Positions 13,242-21,178 of a stretch of DNA of 49,051 nt are shown piece by piece. This stretch comes from a virus. A model generated the notes under the pieces. The model saw only the letters and a program-made list of their open reading frames with translations, did not search any database and was not told where the DNA came from. The DNA lies in the IMG/VR virus record IMGVR_UViG_3300042516_003064, positions 1 through 49,051 of that record. One strand, given 5' to 3'. The stretch's first letter is position 1; each line of letters opens with the position of its first letter. Both the position numbers and the translations under genes were made by a program.

Positions 13242-13675
13242 GGCCAGAGCTCGCGCGGGTCCTTGCCTGTCGCCATCATCCGGCTCAGCCGCTCAGCACG
13301 CTGCCCCACCTGGCTGGCCCAGCGCGAGTCGAGCATCATCGCCGCGGCCTTGCTGTAGTCGCCGGCCCGGATGGTCGCCAGGGTGTTCTTGAAGCCGAGC
13401 AGGCCCACCAGCCCCAGGTTGAAGCTCATGTCGAGCAGCACCCGCTGGCGCACCTCATCGAGCTGCGCCACCCAGGGCAGCGCACGGAGCAGCTCGCGCT
13501 CCTCCGTGGTGATGTCGTTGGCGAGCAAGTAGGCCGCCTCTTCCCGGGTGATGCCACGGTCTTCGAGGTTGCGGCCCACGCCGATGGTGAGCTTGCCGGC
13601 GGTGCAGCGATACGGCTTCAGCCGCTCGCCCTCATGCAGCCGCAGCTGGCGGGTCATCGCAGCACGGTCGATCAT
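13232..13675 (-). CDS. Endolysin, GH24 (T4-type) lysozyme
   Basis: A muramidase that cleaves the MurNAc-GlcNAc bond of peptidoglycan at lysis, 147 residues. The catalytic stretch LHEGERLKPYRCTAGKLTIG gives E15, C24 and T30 with the same spacing as E11, D20 and T26 of T4 lysozyme, so Cys replaces the Asp. Later FNLGLVGLLGFKNTLA and the SRWASQVGQRAERLSRMM segment match the family's C-terminal lobe. There is no signal peptide, so export needs the holin encoded just upstream (TGATG overlap). Confidence 0.92.
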   Translation of the reverse strand: MIDRAAMTRQLRLHEGERLKPYRCTAGKLTIGVGRNLEDRGITREEAAYLLANDITTEERELLRALPWVAQLDEVRQRVLLDMSFNLGLVGLLGFKNTLATIRAGDYSKAAAMMLDSRWASQVGQRAERLSRMMATGKDPRELWPRP

Positions 13676-13869
13676 CAGCGCTTTGCCCTCGGGCTGACAA
13701 TGCCAGCCAGGATCTCGATGGCTCGGTAGACCTTCACCACCAGGCGGCTGTAGTTGTCGAGCGCTTCGTTGTCCTTCGGGGTGGCCGTCATGTTGACCAC
13801 CACCAAAGCGACGCCGTGAATGGCAACAGCCAGCGCGGCATATTCAGCGAGCTTGTCCACGTGCTCCAT
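13675..13869 (-). CDS. Holin-like small membrane protein
   Basis: A 64-residue protein with one clear hydrophobic helix (AALAVAIHGVALVVVNMTA, about 10-28) and a possible second amphipathic one (AIEILAGIVS) before a basic tail (PRAKR). It sits immediately upstream of the lysozyme with a one-base TGATG overlap and has an excellent Shine-Dalgarno (AAAGGAG). Position, size and charged C terminus fit a holin that releases the signal-less lysozyme; the family itself is not recognised. Confidence 0.7.
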   Translation of the reverse strand: MEHVDKLAEYAALAVAIHGVALVVVNMTATPKDNEALDNYSRLVVKVYRAIEILAGIVSPRAKR

Positions 13870-13886
13870 GCAAATCTCCTTTCAGG

Positions 13887-14438
13887 CTACGTGTAGTGGA
13901 GGTATGTGCTGAGGATGTACTTCGGCCCCGAGATCGGCGGCCGGCCGGCGTGCAGCCACGGCCACAGCGGCGGGAACACCACCACCGACCCAGCGCGGGG
14001 CTGGATCTGCTGGCCCCAGCCGGGGAAGACGGTGGCGCCGCCCTCGTCCACGTCGTTGAGGTAGAGCAGCGCGGCCAGGAACCGCCTGGCGCTGGCGTGG
14101 TCGCCCACGTCCACATGCTCTGGGAACTCCTCGTCGCTGTCGGGGCAGTAGCGCTTCATGCGCAGCTCCTCGAACGCCAGCTCCTCCGGCCACTGCGCGG
14201 TGCTGATCTGCATGTCGCGGCTGTAGGCCTCGAACACCGGCAGGATGGCGTCGAACGCCAGCTCGTGCCCTTCCGGCCAGCACTGCGTGAGGTTGAGCTC
14301 GGTGAACCGCGGAGCGTTGCCCTCCCCCTGGCGCATCACCTGATCACCAGGGCTGCCCTCGAAGCCGGCGATCAGCTCCTGGCATTGCGCCGGCGGCAGC
14401 CTGTCGGGATAAACCATCACGAGATCAGCCAGGCGCAT
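13887..14438 (-). CDS. 2-oxoglutarate/Fe(II) oxygenase, prolyl-4-hydroxylase-like
   Basis: A 183-residue jelly-roll dioxygenase. Iron ligands H108 and D110 (EHVDVGDHASARRF) and H163 (WLHAG), and the 2OG-binding K173 (GPKYIL), are all present, with the family strand LLYLNDVDEGGATVFPGWG between them. P4H-like enzymes hydroxylate prolines, and phages use related enzymes for protein or base modification. It lies among late lysis genes, and the same transcript encodes a collagen-like fibre (36617-38134), a possible substrate. Activity is inferred from motif; substrate is unknown. Confidence 0.88.
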   Translation of the reverse strand: MRLADLVMVYPDRLPPAQCQELIAGFEGSPGDQVMRQGEGNAPRFTELNLTQCWPEGHELAFDAILPVFEAYSRDMQISTAQWPEELAFEELRMKRYCPDSDEEFPEHVDVGDHASARRFLAALLYLNDVDEGGATVFPGWGQQIQPRAGSVVVFPPLWPWLHAGRPPISGPKYILSTYLHYT

Positions 14439-14451
14439 GGGGTGGACCTTT

Positions 14452-15177
14452 TCAGGGCTCAGCCACTATGGACCAGCCGTTGCCGGGCGCGTAGCGGTAG
14501 GAGGACCCAACAGGCACCACCTCCCAGCGGCGGCAGAAGTTCTTGAACGAGTAGCGCAGCCGAGCCCCCCAGTTGTTGATGTAGCCGCCTTTCGCCACGT
14601 CCATCTCCCCGAATGGGTCATGCACGATGAAGGCCGTGGCGTCGTAGCCGATGGCGATGATCCAGTGCCCGTCACCGTGGAGGCTGCCGAGGCCGCCCTT
14701 GTGGATGCAGCCCAGGGGGACGGGGATCCCCTTGTCGATCTGCGCCTTCACGTCCTCGGGCGTGCAGGTTTTGTCGAGGCGGGCGGTCACGCCGAAGTGC
14801 GCCAGCGCCTTGATCTGGCTGGCGGCCTCGGTGGTGTCCCCGTAGCGCAGCACGCGGCCCAGGTAGGTGTCGTCACCGTTCGGGCCGGTGAGCGTGCCGG
14901 GCTTGAGCGCTTCGAGCAGCATCGCGCAGGAGCTGCTGAAGCACATCCGCATGGCGTGCTCGGTGGCTGAGTCGCGCTGGCTGAAATAGCGGACCTGCAG
15001 CGGGTTGCTCAGGGTGCGCGGCTGCTCCTGCTTGCCAGCTGCGCGCCAGGTCTGCACCCAGCTGCTGTCGGTTTTCTTGAGGCTCTCGGGCACCGCTTGC
15101 CAGAGCTGCTGCACCGCCGCTCGCTGGTGGGGCAGATCCTTCCAGTGCTGGAAGTAAGGGATCAGATCATCGACCAC
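14452..15177 (-). CDS. C39-like (papain-fold) cysteine peptidase
   Basis: A 241-residue protein counted from the GTG at 15177, chosen for its GGAGG 9 nt upstream; a TTG at 15207 is possible. The Peptidase_C39_2-like domain shows the Cys nucleophile in FSSSCAMLLEA (C84), the His in GDGHWIIAIGYD (H171) and an Asp in FIVHDPFG (D187). The N-terminal 70 residues are helical (LIPYFQHWKDLPHQRAAVQQ). It lies beside lysis genes, so it may cleave peptidoglycan cross-bridges or process a virion protein. No signal peptide is seen. The peptidase fold is likely; the target is unknown. Confidence 0.78.
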   Translation of the reverse strand: MVDDLIPYFQHWKDLPHQRAAVQQLWQAVPESLKKTDSSWVQTWRAAGKQEQPRTLSNPLQVRYFSQRDSATEHAMRMCFSSSCAMLLEALKPGTLTGPNGDDTYLGRVLRYGDTTEAASQIKALAHFGVTARLDKTCTPEDVKAQIDKGIPVPLGCIHKGGLGSLHGDGHWIIAIGYDATAFIVHDPFGEMDVAKGGYINNWGARLRYSFKNFCRRWEVVPVGSSYRYAPGNGWSIVAEP

Positions 15178-15433
15178 TTTGCCGAGCCTCCGCCGCTGGC
15201 TCGCCAAAGTGTAGGCGCGGCGCAGCAGCTGTCACCAGCAACGGAATCACGACGGAACATGCGAGGGCGATGCCGGCCCATTTGGCGACGCTCTTTTCCA
15301 GGTCGCCGATCCTGGTGAAGGCCTGCGCGAGGTCGCTGTGCTTCTGCGACAGCGCCGTGTTCATGGCATCCAGCTTGCCTTCCAGGATCCCCAACGCACG
15401 GTAGATGTCGCCGTGCGATACCTCGTCAGCCAT
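15167..15433 (-). CDS. Coiled-coil plus C-terminal membrane helix protein (XhlA/holin-like)
   Basis: An 88-residue protein from the ATG at 15433 (GGAG upstream; an ATG at 15454 gives a longer form). Residues 10-50 (IYRALGILEGKLDAMNTALS) form an amphipathic coiled coil, followed by one membrane helix (WAGIALACSVVIPLLVTAA) and a short tail. This is the layout of haemolysin XhlA and related holin partners. It overlaps the C39 peptidase start by 11 nt. It is the second holin-like candidate in the lysis block. Confidence 0.62.
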   Translation of the reverse strand: MADEVSHGDIYRALGILEGKLDAMNTALSQKHSDLAQAFTRIGDLEKSVAKWAGIALACSVVIPLLVTAAAPRLHFGEPAAEARQSGR

Positions 15434-15459
15434 ACGAAGCGGCTCCATCATCAAGCAGC

Positions 15460-16875
15460 TTAGTTCAGTCGCCAGTATTCGGGAGTGCGCCCGTAGTAGT
15501 TGGTGTAGCTGCTGGGTGATGCCACCCAGCTGAAGGTGCCCCGGCTGGAGCTGTTGCTGATGATCGAGCCGTCGTTCTGCACGATGCCGATGTGTGGGTA
15601 AGGGGGGCTGCCGTTGTCGCGCATGATCGCGATGGCGCCAGGCTCAGGTCCTGAGAGCAGCGTGCCGCCGCCATTCGCCAGCGCTCGCCGCGCGTCGGGC
15701 ACGTAGTTGCTGTTGCCCCAGGGCGGTGTGATGCCAGAGCTCCTCAGTACCTTGTTCACCGCGTAGACGCAAGCATTGTTGCCGCCGTCCGGGCCGCCGC
15801 GCGTGTTCATTCCACGCGCCTGCGCAGCACCGCCGGCCACCAGCCGCGCCTTCTCGCTCGCAGGCTTGCCGTTGTTCGCCCCCACGCCGCCCGCCCAGTT
15901 CGTGTCCTCCTCGCCCTTGGTGCCGCACTCCACGCTGGTGCTGTAGCCGCCACCGGCCAGCTCATGGGTGACCTGCTTGATGATCCAGGTGCCGTCCACG
16001 TACTCGCGGAAGCCGGTGAGGGTGATCTCGCCGTCGGCGTTCAGATCCGGCCGGCCCGGCATCTTCAGGCTCACGCGCACCTCACCCGCCTTCAGTGACT
16101 GGCGCCGGCTCTCGGCCGCCTTCGTCGCCTCCTGCTCATCGCGGAACAGCTGCTTCTCCTCGAACACCGGCAGCGAGCTCTGCTCACCTTGGGTGAGCGT
16201 CTTCTCCTTGTTGGTGGTGCGGTCCAACCACTTCACCTTCACCTGGCCATAGGCGCCGCGGTTCTTCAGCGTCGCCCGCCACTCGGTCACCTCATTGCCC
16301 TTGACCGTGAACTTGCCGGCGCCCTGCCCGCGCGGCGTGATGATCAGGTTGCCGTCAGCTGGCTTGATGGTCGCCTTGTACTTCTCCGCCAGGCGGGTGA
16401 GGAAGCTCTGGTCGCTCTCGTTCGTCTGGTCCTCGTGCTTGATCGCCACCTCGGGCAGGCTGCCCTTGATGATCAGCTTGAGGCCGTTGCGCTTGGCGAT
16501 CTCCTCGGCGATCGCACCCAACGTGGTGTCGTGCCAGCTCTGCGTGCGCTGCTCCTTCACCAGGGTGGGTGCGGTCTGCGCAGCGGTGGCCTTGATCACC
16601 ATCGACCGGGGCCCCATGCCCAGCTCGATCTCATCGACCGCGAAGCTGCCCATGAAGACCGGCAGCTGGCCGTTGGTGCTGTAGCCCATCCACACCCGCA
16701 GCCATGCGCCGGAGCGGGGCACGGGCATGAGGCTGGCGCGATCGTCGAGCGCGATCTCCAGGCTGTCGCTGAGCTGGCCCGCCTGCTCGCTGATGCGGAT
16801 GCTAAGCAGCCGATCCGCGATCGCCTGCGTGACATCCGTGCCGTCGGCGACGATGCGAAAGGCGGGGGTGCTCAT
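15460..16875 (-). CDS. Baseplate hub (P2 gpD-like) fused to NlpC/P60-like hydrolase
   Basis: A 471-residue late-control-D/gp27-type hub protein: residues 1-320 show the family's strand-rich pattern (AFRIVADGTDVTQAIADRL, the SDSLEIALDD and GTWIIKQVTHEL segments). After a Gly/Ala linker (325-365) comes an extra 105-residue domain with NACVYAVNKVL (C369) and PYPHIGIV (H428), matching NlpC/P60 or CHAP-type amidases. The fused enzyme would digest host peptidoglycan at the tail tip during entry. It overlaps the gpX-like gene by ATGA. Hub assignment is strong, the hydrolase good. Confidence 0.87.
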   Translation of the reverse strand: MSTPAFRIVADGTDVTQAIADRLLSIRISEQAGQLSDSLEIALDDRASLMPVPRSGAWLRVWMGYSTNGQLPVFMGSFAVDEIELGMGPRSMVIKATAAQTAPTLVKEQRTQSWHDTTLGAIAEEIAKRNGLKLIIKGSLPEVAIKHEDQTNESDQSFLTRLAEKYKATIKPADGNLIITPRGQGAGKFTVKGNEVTEWRATLKNRGAYGQVKVKWLDRTTNKEKTLTQGEQSSLPVFEEKQLFRDEQEATKAAESRRQSLKAGEVRVSLKMPGRPDLNADGEITLTGFREYVDGTWIIKQVTHELAGGGYSTSVECGTKGEEDTNWAGGVGANNGKPASEKARLVAGGAAQARGMNTRGGPDGGNNACVYAVNKVLRSSGITPPWGNSNYVPDARRALANGGGTLLSGPEPGAIAIMRDNGSPPYPHIGIVQNDGSIISNSSSRGTFSWVASPSSYTNYYGRTPEYWRLN

Positions 16876-17084
16876 GGATCCCAGATGCGCAGCGTTTCGG
16901 TGGTTTCAGGTTGCGGCAGATCCGGCAGGCTGATCGTGATGCCCTGGGGAAGGATGGGCATCAGCTCGGCCAGGTTGGGGTTGACGTTCATCACCGCCTC
17001 GACGGTGCCCTGCGTGCGGCCGTAGTAGCGCCAGCAGATGGCGTCGAGCTCATCGAACTGCTGGGTGACGTAGAGCTGTGCCAT
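16872..17084 (-). CDS. Tail protein X (LysM-like)
   Basis: A 70-residue P2 gpX-family protein. YVTQQFDELDAICWRYYGRT, then VEAVMNVNPNLAELMPILPQ and GITISLPD, follow the LysM-like pattern of gpX. P2 gpX lies near the baseplate hub; here it sits between U and D, as in many P2-like tails, and overlaps D by ATGA. The ATG at 17084 is one base after the gpU-like stop region. Confidence 0.88.
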   Translation of the reverse strand: MAQLYVTQQFDELDAICWRYYGRTQGTVEAVMNVNPNLAELMPILPQGITISLPDLPQPETTETLRIWDP

Positions 17085-17085
17085 C

Positions 17086-18045
17086 TCAGCCTCCGGTGAT
17101 GGTGATGAGGGGCCGCAGCGCGTCGGTAGTCTTGGGGTCGACGCGCAGCAGCTCCGAGACGGTGGCGGCGCTGCGCAGCAGGGAGCTCACTGCTTGGAGG
17201 TTTTCAGGCGCGACGAGGCCGAGCTGCTGCATCGCCGGTGCGCCGACCACTGCAGCAGCGTCGAGCGCCAGCGCCATGGCGGTGGGGCCCTTGCCGGTGA
17301 GGTAGGCCTGCGCCAGGTTGGCGCCGTTGATGCCGATCTGCGCCCAGCCGTTCTGCTGCGCGACCGGAACGCCGAGCATCCCGAAGGTCCCGAGGGCGGT
17401 GTTCACGTAGTCGCCGCTGCTGATCTGGCTGGCGATGCTCGCGCCAGTGCTGGCGATCCCGGCGAGCTGGCCCAGGTTGAAGCCCGATGCCGTCGCCTGC
17501 TGGGTCAGGCCCTGAAACTGCAGCGTCTGGCTCCAGTCGAGGGCGGCGAACGCCGAGCCGGCGCCGGTGAAGTTCGCAGCTTGCGAGACGGCGGAAGTGA
17601 GGCCGGCAAGCGCGCTGGATGGCTGCACGCTGAGCGGGCTGGCGGCCTGGCCCGGGTTGTCCTCGCCATAGAAGACCAGCTGGATGCTGAAGTCGATCTG
17701 GCGTGCGCCGCCGCCGGGGGCGAATGTGCTCTTGCCCTCGCGGAGCTGCTTGATGGCCCACTTGCCGAACACGCGGCCGAGGCCATCGGTGAACATGAGC
17801 GGCTCGCCTGCGCGGGCGATGCCCCGCAGTTGCTCCATGGTGCTCTGCCGACCGCTGAAGCCGGGGTAGAGCACGCCGTCCAGGGTGATGGTCTGGCTGC
17901 CGGGGCCGATGAACTGCTGGGCGGGGTCGCGCAGCAGCCGGCCCTGTTCCTCCCACCTGTAGTCGGCGTTCCAGTCGAGGGTCTGGGGTGCGCCGTTGGG
18001 CAGATCGAACTGGAAGCTGCCGAGCTGGAAGAGCGGCCTAGTCAT
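17086..18045 (-). CDS. Tail protein U (P2 gpU-like) with extended C terminus
   Basis: The N-terminal 140 residues match P2 gpU (FQLGSFQFDLPNGAPQTLDW, WNADYRWEEQGRL, the GQSxT-like SGRQSTMEQLRGIARAGEPL and the IDFSIQLVFYG strand). At 319 residues it is about twice the usual length; the C-terminal half is an Ala/Gly/Ser-rich helical region (ALAGLTSAVSQAANFTGAG) like those seen in DNA-circulation-type tail proteins. It is needed for tail completion in P2. It overlaps the tape-measure stop by 8 nt. Confidence 0.85.
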   Translation of the reverse strand: MTRPLFQLGSFQFDLPNGAPQTLDWNADYRWEEQGRLLRDPAQQFIGPGSQTITLDGVLYPGFSGRQSTMEQLRGIARAGEPLMFTDGLGRVFGKWAIKQLREGKSTFAPGGGARQIDFSIQLVFYGEDNPGQAASPLSVQPSSALAGLTSAVSQAANFTGAGSAFAALDWSQTLQFQGLTQQATASGFNLGQLAGIASTGASIASQISSGDYVNTALGTFGMLGVPVAQQNGWAQIGINGANLAQAYLTGKGPTAMALALDAAAVVGAPAMQQLGLVAPENLQAVSSLLRSAATVSELLRVDPKTTDALRPLITITGG

Positions 18046-20209
18046 TGAGCAGCATCCGGTGAGACGACTCGAGCTCGCGCTGGATGTCGATGAAGGCGAG
18101 CTCGACCTGGCGGCGGATCTCCATGGCGTCGCCTCCCGCTGCGTTGATCGTAACGGGGGCGTGAATGGTCACAGGCGCTGCAGCCGGGGCGGCAGCGGCG
18201 GGGATCGGTGCAGCGAGCAGGGCGGCGAGCGCTGCGGCCGACACCGGCCTGGCGATGCGAGGCACGATGCCGCCATCCATGCCGGGCACGAACAGCTCGC
18301 GGCGCCGCTCGCCGACGACGTAGGGGAAGCCCGCGCGCACGGGCCCGCCCATAGCCCGGCCGGGCGGCGTGACGAGGCCGCTGCGCTGGCCGCCTTGATA
18401 GCCGCCGCCAGATGCAGGCGCCGCGGGTGCAGCGGGAGCACCGGGGCTGGCGCCGCCGAAGAAGCTGGTGACGCGCTGCCAGGTGCTGCTGATCCAGCCG
18501 AAGAGCTCGCCCACCTTCGACTTGAGGCCGTTGATGATGGCGGTCATGATCTTCTGCCCGATGCCGCTGCTGGTGAACAGGCGGATGATCATGGCGGGGA
18601 TGGGGAACATGACGCCCAGCACCTTGGGCCCCCATTGGCGGATGATGCCGAGGGCCTGGTTGAACACGCCGCCGATCCAGGAGGCGAAGCGCCCCCAGAG
18701 CGACTGAATGCCGGCGAAGGCTTTGGCGCCGGCCTGCCTGACCGCGCCCCAATTCTTGACCAGGGCGTAGAGGGCGACGCCGACGCCGATGATGCCGGCG
18801 ACGATCGCGGTGATCGGGCCGCCTGCCACCATCAGCACGGTGCCGATGCCGGCCAGGGCGGGGAACGCAGCGGTGGCCGCGCCGATCGCTGTGCCGATGG
18901 CGGTGATGCCGCCGATCACCCCGCCGATGATCGGCAGCGCGATCACCAGGCCGGCCAGCGCACCGGTGATCGCCACGATGCCGGTCATCAGTGCCGGGTT
19001 GGCCGATGCCCAGCCGGCGATGCCTTCCACCAGCGGCGTGATGATCTCCGCCAGGCGGGTGAGCGGCGGCAGCAGGGCGTTGCCCACGCTGATGCCCAGC
19101 CGCTGTGCCGAGTTCTGGAAGCTGGTGAGCGTGCCGGTGAAGGTCTGCAGCGAGCGCTGGTAGTCGCGGTCAACGGTGCCGGCTGCGGCCGACCCGCCGG
19201 CTTCGTCGCGCAGCTTGGCGTACTCCTTCCGGTATTTCATCAGCGACATCAGGGCCAGCTTGGCTTCCTTGTCGCCGAAGATTTGGCTGAGCTTGAAAAC
19301 GTCGCCGCCGGTGATCCGCTGCAGCTCAGCGACTGCCGCCTCCATCGGGTTGATGCCCTTGTTCCGCGCGTCGGTCATCACCTGCTTGATGTCGACGCCG
19401 AACTTCTTGAAGTTCTTCACCGCGTCTGGCGCGGTCATTTTCATCATCGCGTCGGTCAGCCGGGTGGCGGCCTGGGCGGAATCAGGCGCGTTCTTGCGCA
19501 CCATCTGCATCATGGCGGCCAGCTCAATCGCGCCCTTCTTGCCGGTGATCCCGAGGTCGCCAGCGGCAGATGCGATGGTGGGCATGAACTGGGCCATGTC
19601 CTTCAGCTCGAAGGCGCCCTGCTTGCCGGCGAACGCCAGCGCATCGAAGGTGGCCTTGAGCTCAGTGGGCCGGATCTTCAGCGCGTTCTGCAGCTGGAAG
19701 CCGGTCTTGGTGACATCGAGGAGGTCGGAGTTGGTGGCGGTCGCCACGCGGCCGAGCGCCTCCATCGACGCGACGGCATCCTTCAGCTCCAGGCCCTGGG
19801 CCACCAGATCCTGCACGCCCTGCGCCAGCTTCGCCGGGCCCAGGTTGGTGACGTTGCGGCCGGAGAGCTTGAGGATCTCGCCGCTGAGCAGCTTCAGATC
19901 GCTCTGGCTGGCGTTCGCGGTCTTGCCGATGTCGCTCAGCACGGCCTCGAAGTTGGCGGCTACGCGCACGCTGGCGGCCATGCCCACGCCGATCGCGGTG
20001 GCGCCCGCGGCAGCGCCCTGCCAGAGGTCGCTGCTGAAGATGTCCTTGAAGCCGCGCTTCCCGGCTTTCGCCGCATCGTTCAGCGTGCGGTTGACGTTCC
20101 GCCCGAACGACGAGACCTGCATCTGCGCGCCGCGCAGCGCGGTCCCCAGGCTGGCGGCAATCTTCCCGCCGATCTCGACCGTGATCTTCTGGGGGCCGCC
20201 GCCGATCAT
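18038..20209 (-). CDS. Tail tape measure protein
   Basis: A 723-residue TP901/P2 gpT-type tape measure, which sets tail length and fills the tube before DNA ejection. N-terminal region: KITVEIGGKIAASLGTALRG and the family helix AANFEAVLSDIGKTAN, with the phage_min_tail pattern to about residue 350. There follow hydrophobic segments (LAGLVIALPIIGGVIGGITA, MVAGGPITAIVAGIIGVGVA) and an Ala/Pro/Gly-rich C-terminal third. The ATG overlaps the stop of the E' frame, giving translational coupling with the assembly chaperone. Confidence 0.93.
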   Translation of the reverse strand: MIGGGPQKITVEIGGKIAASLGTALRGAQMQVSSFGRNVNRTLNDAAKAGKRGFKDIFSSDLWQGAAAGATAIGVGMAASVRVAANFEAVLSDIGKTANASQSDLKLLSGEILKLSGRNVTNLGPAKLAQGVQDLVAQGLELKDAVASMEALGRVATATNSDLLDVTKTGFQLQNALKIRPTELKATFDALAFAGKQGAFELKDMAQFMPTIASAAGDLGITGKKGAIELAAMMQMVRKNAPDSAQAATRLTDAMMKMTAPDAVKNFKKFGVDIKQVMTDARNKGINPMEAAVAELQRITGGDVFKLSQIFGDKEAKLALMSLMKYRKEYAKLRDEAGGSAAAGTVDRDYQRSLQTFTGTLTSFQNSAQRLGISVGNALLPPLTRLAEIITPLVEGIAGWASANPALMTGIVAITGALAGLVIALPIIGGVIGGITAIGTAIGAATAAFPALAGIGTVLMVAGGPITAIVAGIIGVGVALYALVKNWGAVRQAGAKAFAGIQSLWGRFASWIGGVFNQALGIIRQWGPKVLGVMFPIPAMIIRLFTSSGIGQKIMTAIINGLKSKVGELFGWISSTWQRVTSFFGGASPGAPAAPAAPASGGGYQGGQRSGLVTPPGRAMGGPVRAGFPYVVGERRRELFVPGMDGGIVPRIARPVSAAALAALLAAPIPAAAAPAAAPVTIHAPVTINAAGGDAMEIRRQVELAFIDIQRELESSHRMLLND

Positions 20210-20379
20210 TTCGACCTCAACTGCTTGGCAATCTCATTCTCGATGCCCTGGGCGGCTTTCAGCCATTCCCAGAACTCATCCGCCTCCAGGTCGAGGATGT
20301 CGGCCAAGCCCCAACCGGTGAGCTTCGAGAGGACGACGATCGCCCGCCGAAGCTCACCGATCAGGACTTGGCCTGCTTG
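20206..20379 (-). CDS. Tail assembly chaperone E' part, reached by -1 frameshift
   Basis: A 57-residue frame without its own start codon (…LIGELRRAIVVLSKLTGWGL…, DLEADEFWEWLKA) that matches the usual gpE' character and ends inside the tape-measure ATG. The -1 frame is open from 20397, where a TGA blocks it, down to 20206, so ribosomes must slip between 20397 and the E stop at 20361. The best slip site is the Phe codon TTC (20379-20381), preceded by T so that TTT can re-pair. A slip there gives a 143-residue E+E' protein. Confidence 0.78.
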   Translation of the reverse strand, partial: QAGQVLIGELRRAIVVLSKLTGWGLADILDLEADEFWEWLKAAQGIENEIAKQLRSK

Positions 20380-20636
20380 AAAGCCTGGACCTGCGCCTCA
20401 CACTTGTCCCAGTCGCTGCTGTCGAGTTCGAGCACATCGTCGGGCGTGATCTCGCACAGGTTCGCCACCAGTGCGACGCCCATCTCAGCCTCGCTGCCGC
20501 CAGCCTTCTGGGCCGCCATCATGTCGCGCACCTTGGGCCGGCGCATGACGAGGTGAGAGACCTCGACGCCCGAGATGGTGATCGGGAAGTCGAGGTCGAT
20601 CTTGGCGGTGTTCGGATGGAGGTTCTTACCGGACAT
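20361..20636 (-). CDS. Tail assembly chaperone E
   Basis: A 91-residue P2 gpE-like protein. It shows the family's DFPITISGVEVSHLVMRRPK start, the MAAQKAGGSEAEMGVALVAN helix and LCEITPDDVLELDSSDW. With the frameshifted E+E' product it coats the tape measure while the tube polymerises; the ratio of the two forms matters in P2 and lambda. Its position between tube and tape-measure genes is canonical. Confidence 0.88.
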   Translation of the reverse strand: MSGKNLHPNTAKIDLDFPITISGVEVSHLVMRRPKVRDMMAAQKAGGSEAEMGVALVANLCEITPDDVLELDSSDWDKCEAQVQAFKQAKS

Positions 20637-20641
20637 TCAGA

Positions 20642-21148
20642 TCAGACTCCGATGGCGTTGCGGATGGTTTCGAGTTGATCCACGCCGTTGATGCGGCGGA
20701 TCATGTTCACCTTGTCGATCTCGACCAGCACGCGGCCGCCGACTGTCATCTTGAAGTAGCGCAGGCTGTAGCCGAAGGTGCCGGTGCTCATCTCGCCAGC
20801 GGTCCAGTCGCCGGGGTCGAGCTCCTTGATCGCGCCGGTCATGTTGACCACCACGGGCACAGCGGCCTCGCCGTCGCGGCGCATGGCGCCCCGGGCGGTG
20901 AGCTGGGTGTTGGGCGACGCCAGGCCGAACAGGGCGATGATGTCGGGGTTGTACTCGGCGAGCTCGAAGGTGCCTTCGAGCTTCTCCATCCCCATGTCGA
21001 GATCCACGGGGGCGTCCATGCCGCCGCCGCGAAACTCCTCCATCTGGACGGTGAGGGTCGGCAGGGTGAGGGTCTGGATGACGCCGGCCAGGCCGCGACC
21101 ATCCACCTGCAGGGTGAAGTTCTTAAGAACGCGAGGGATTTGGGCCAT
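20642..21148 (-). CDS. Major tail tube protein (FII)
   Basis: A 168-residue P2 gpFII-like tube subunit. Recognised by IPRVLKNFTLQVDGRGLAG at the start, the MEEFRGGGMDAPVDLDMGME turn, ITALF-like DIIALFG and the LRYFKMTVGGRVLVEIDKVN strand near the end. It polymerises into the inner tube inside the contractile sheath. It follows the sheath gene by 30 nt, the standard FI-FII order. No anomalies. Confidence 0.94.
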   Translation of the reverse strand: MAQIPRVLKNFTLQVDGRGLAGVIQTLTLPTLTVQMEEFRGGGMDAPVDLDMGMEKLEGTFELAEYNPDIIALFGLASPNTQLTARGAMRRDGEAAVPVVVNMTGAIKELDPGDWTAGEMSTGTFGYSLRYFKMTVGGRVLVEIDKVNMIRRINGVDQLETIRNAIGV

Positions 21149-21178
21149 GGTTTAGATCCTCGGTGTGAGAGTGGACGG

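Noticed and set aside
17996-20380. Long open frame on the plus strand antisense to the tape-measure gene
   Set aside because: Composition is typical of a high-GC shadow frame, it has no protein motif, and the opposite strand carries an unmistakable tape measure with E/E' genes.
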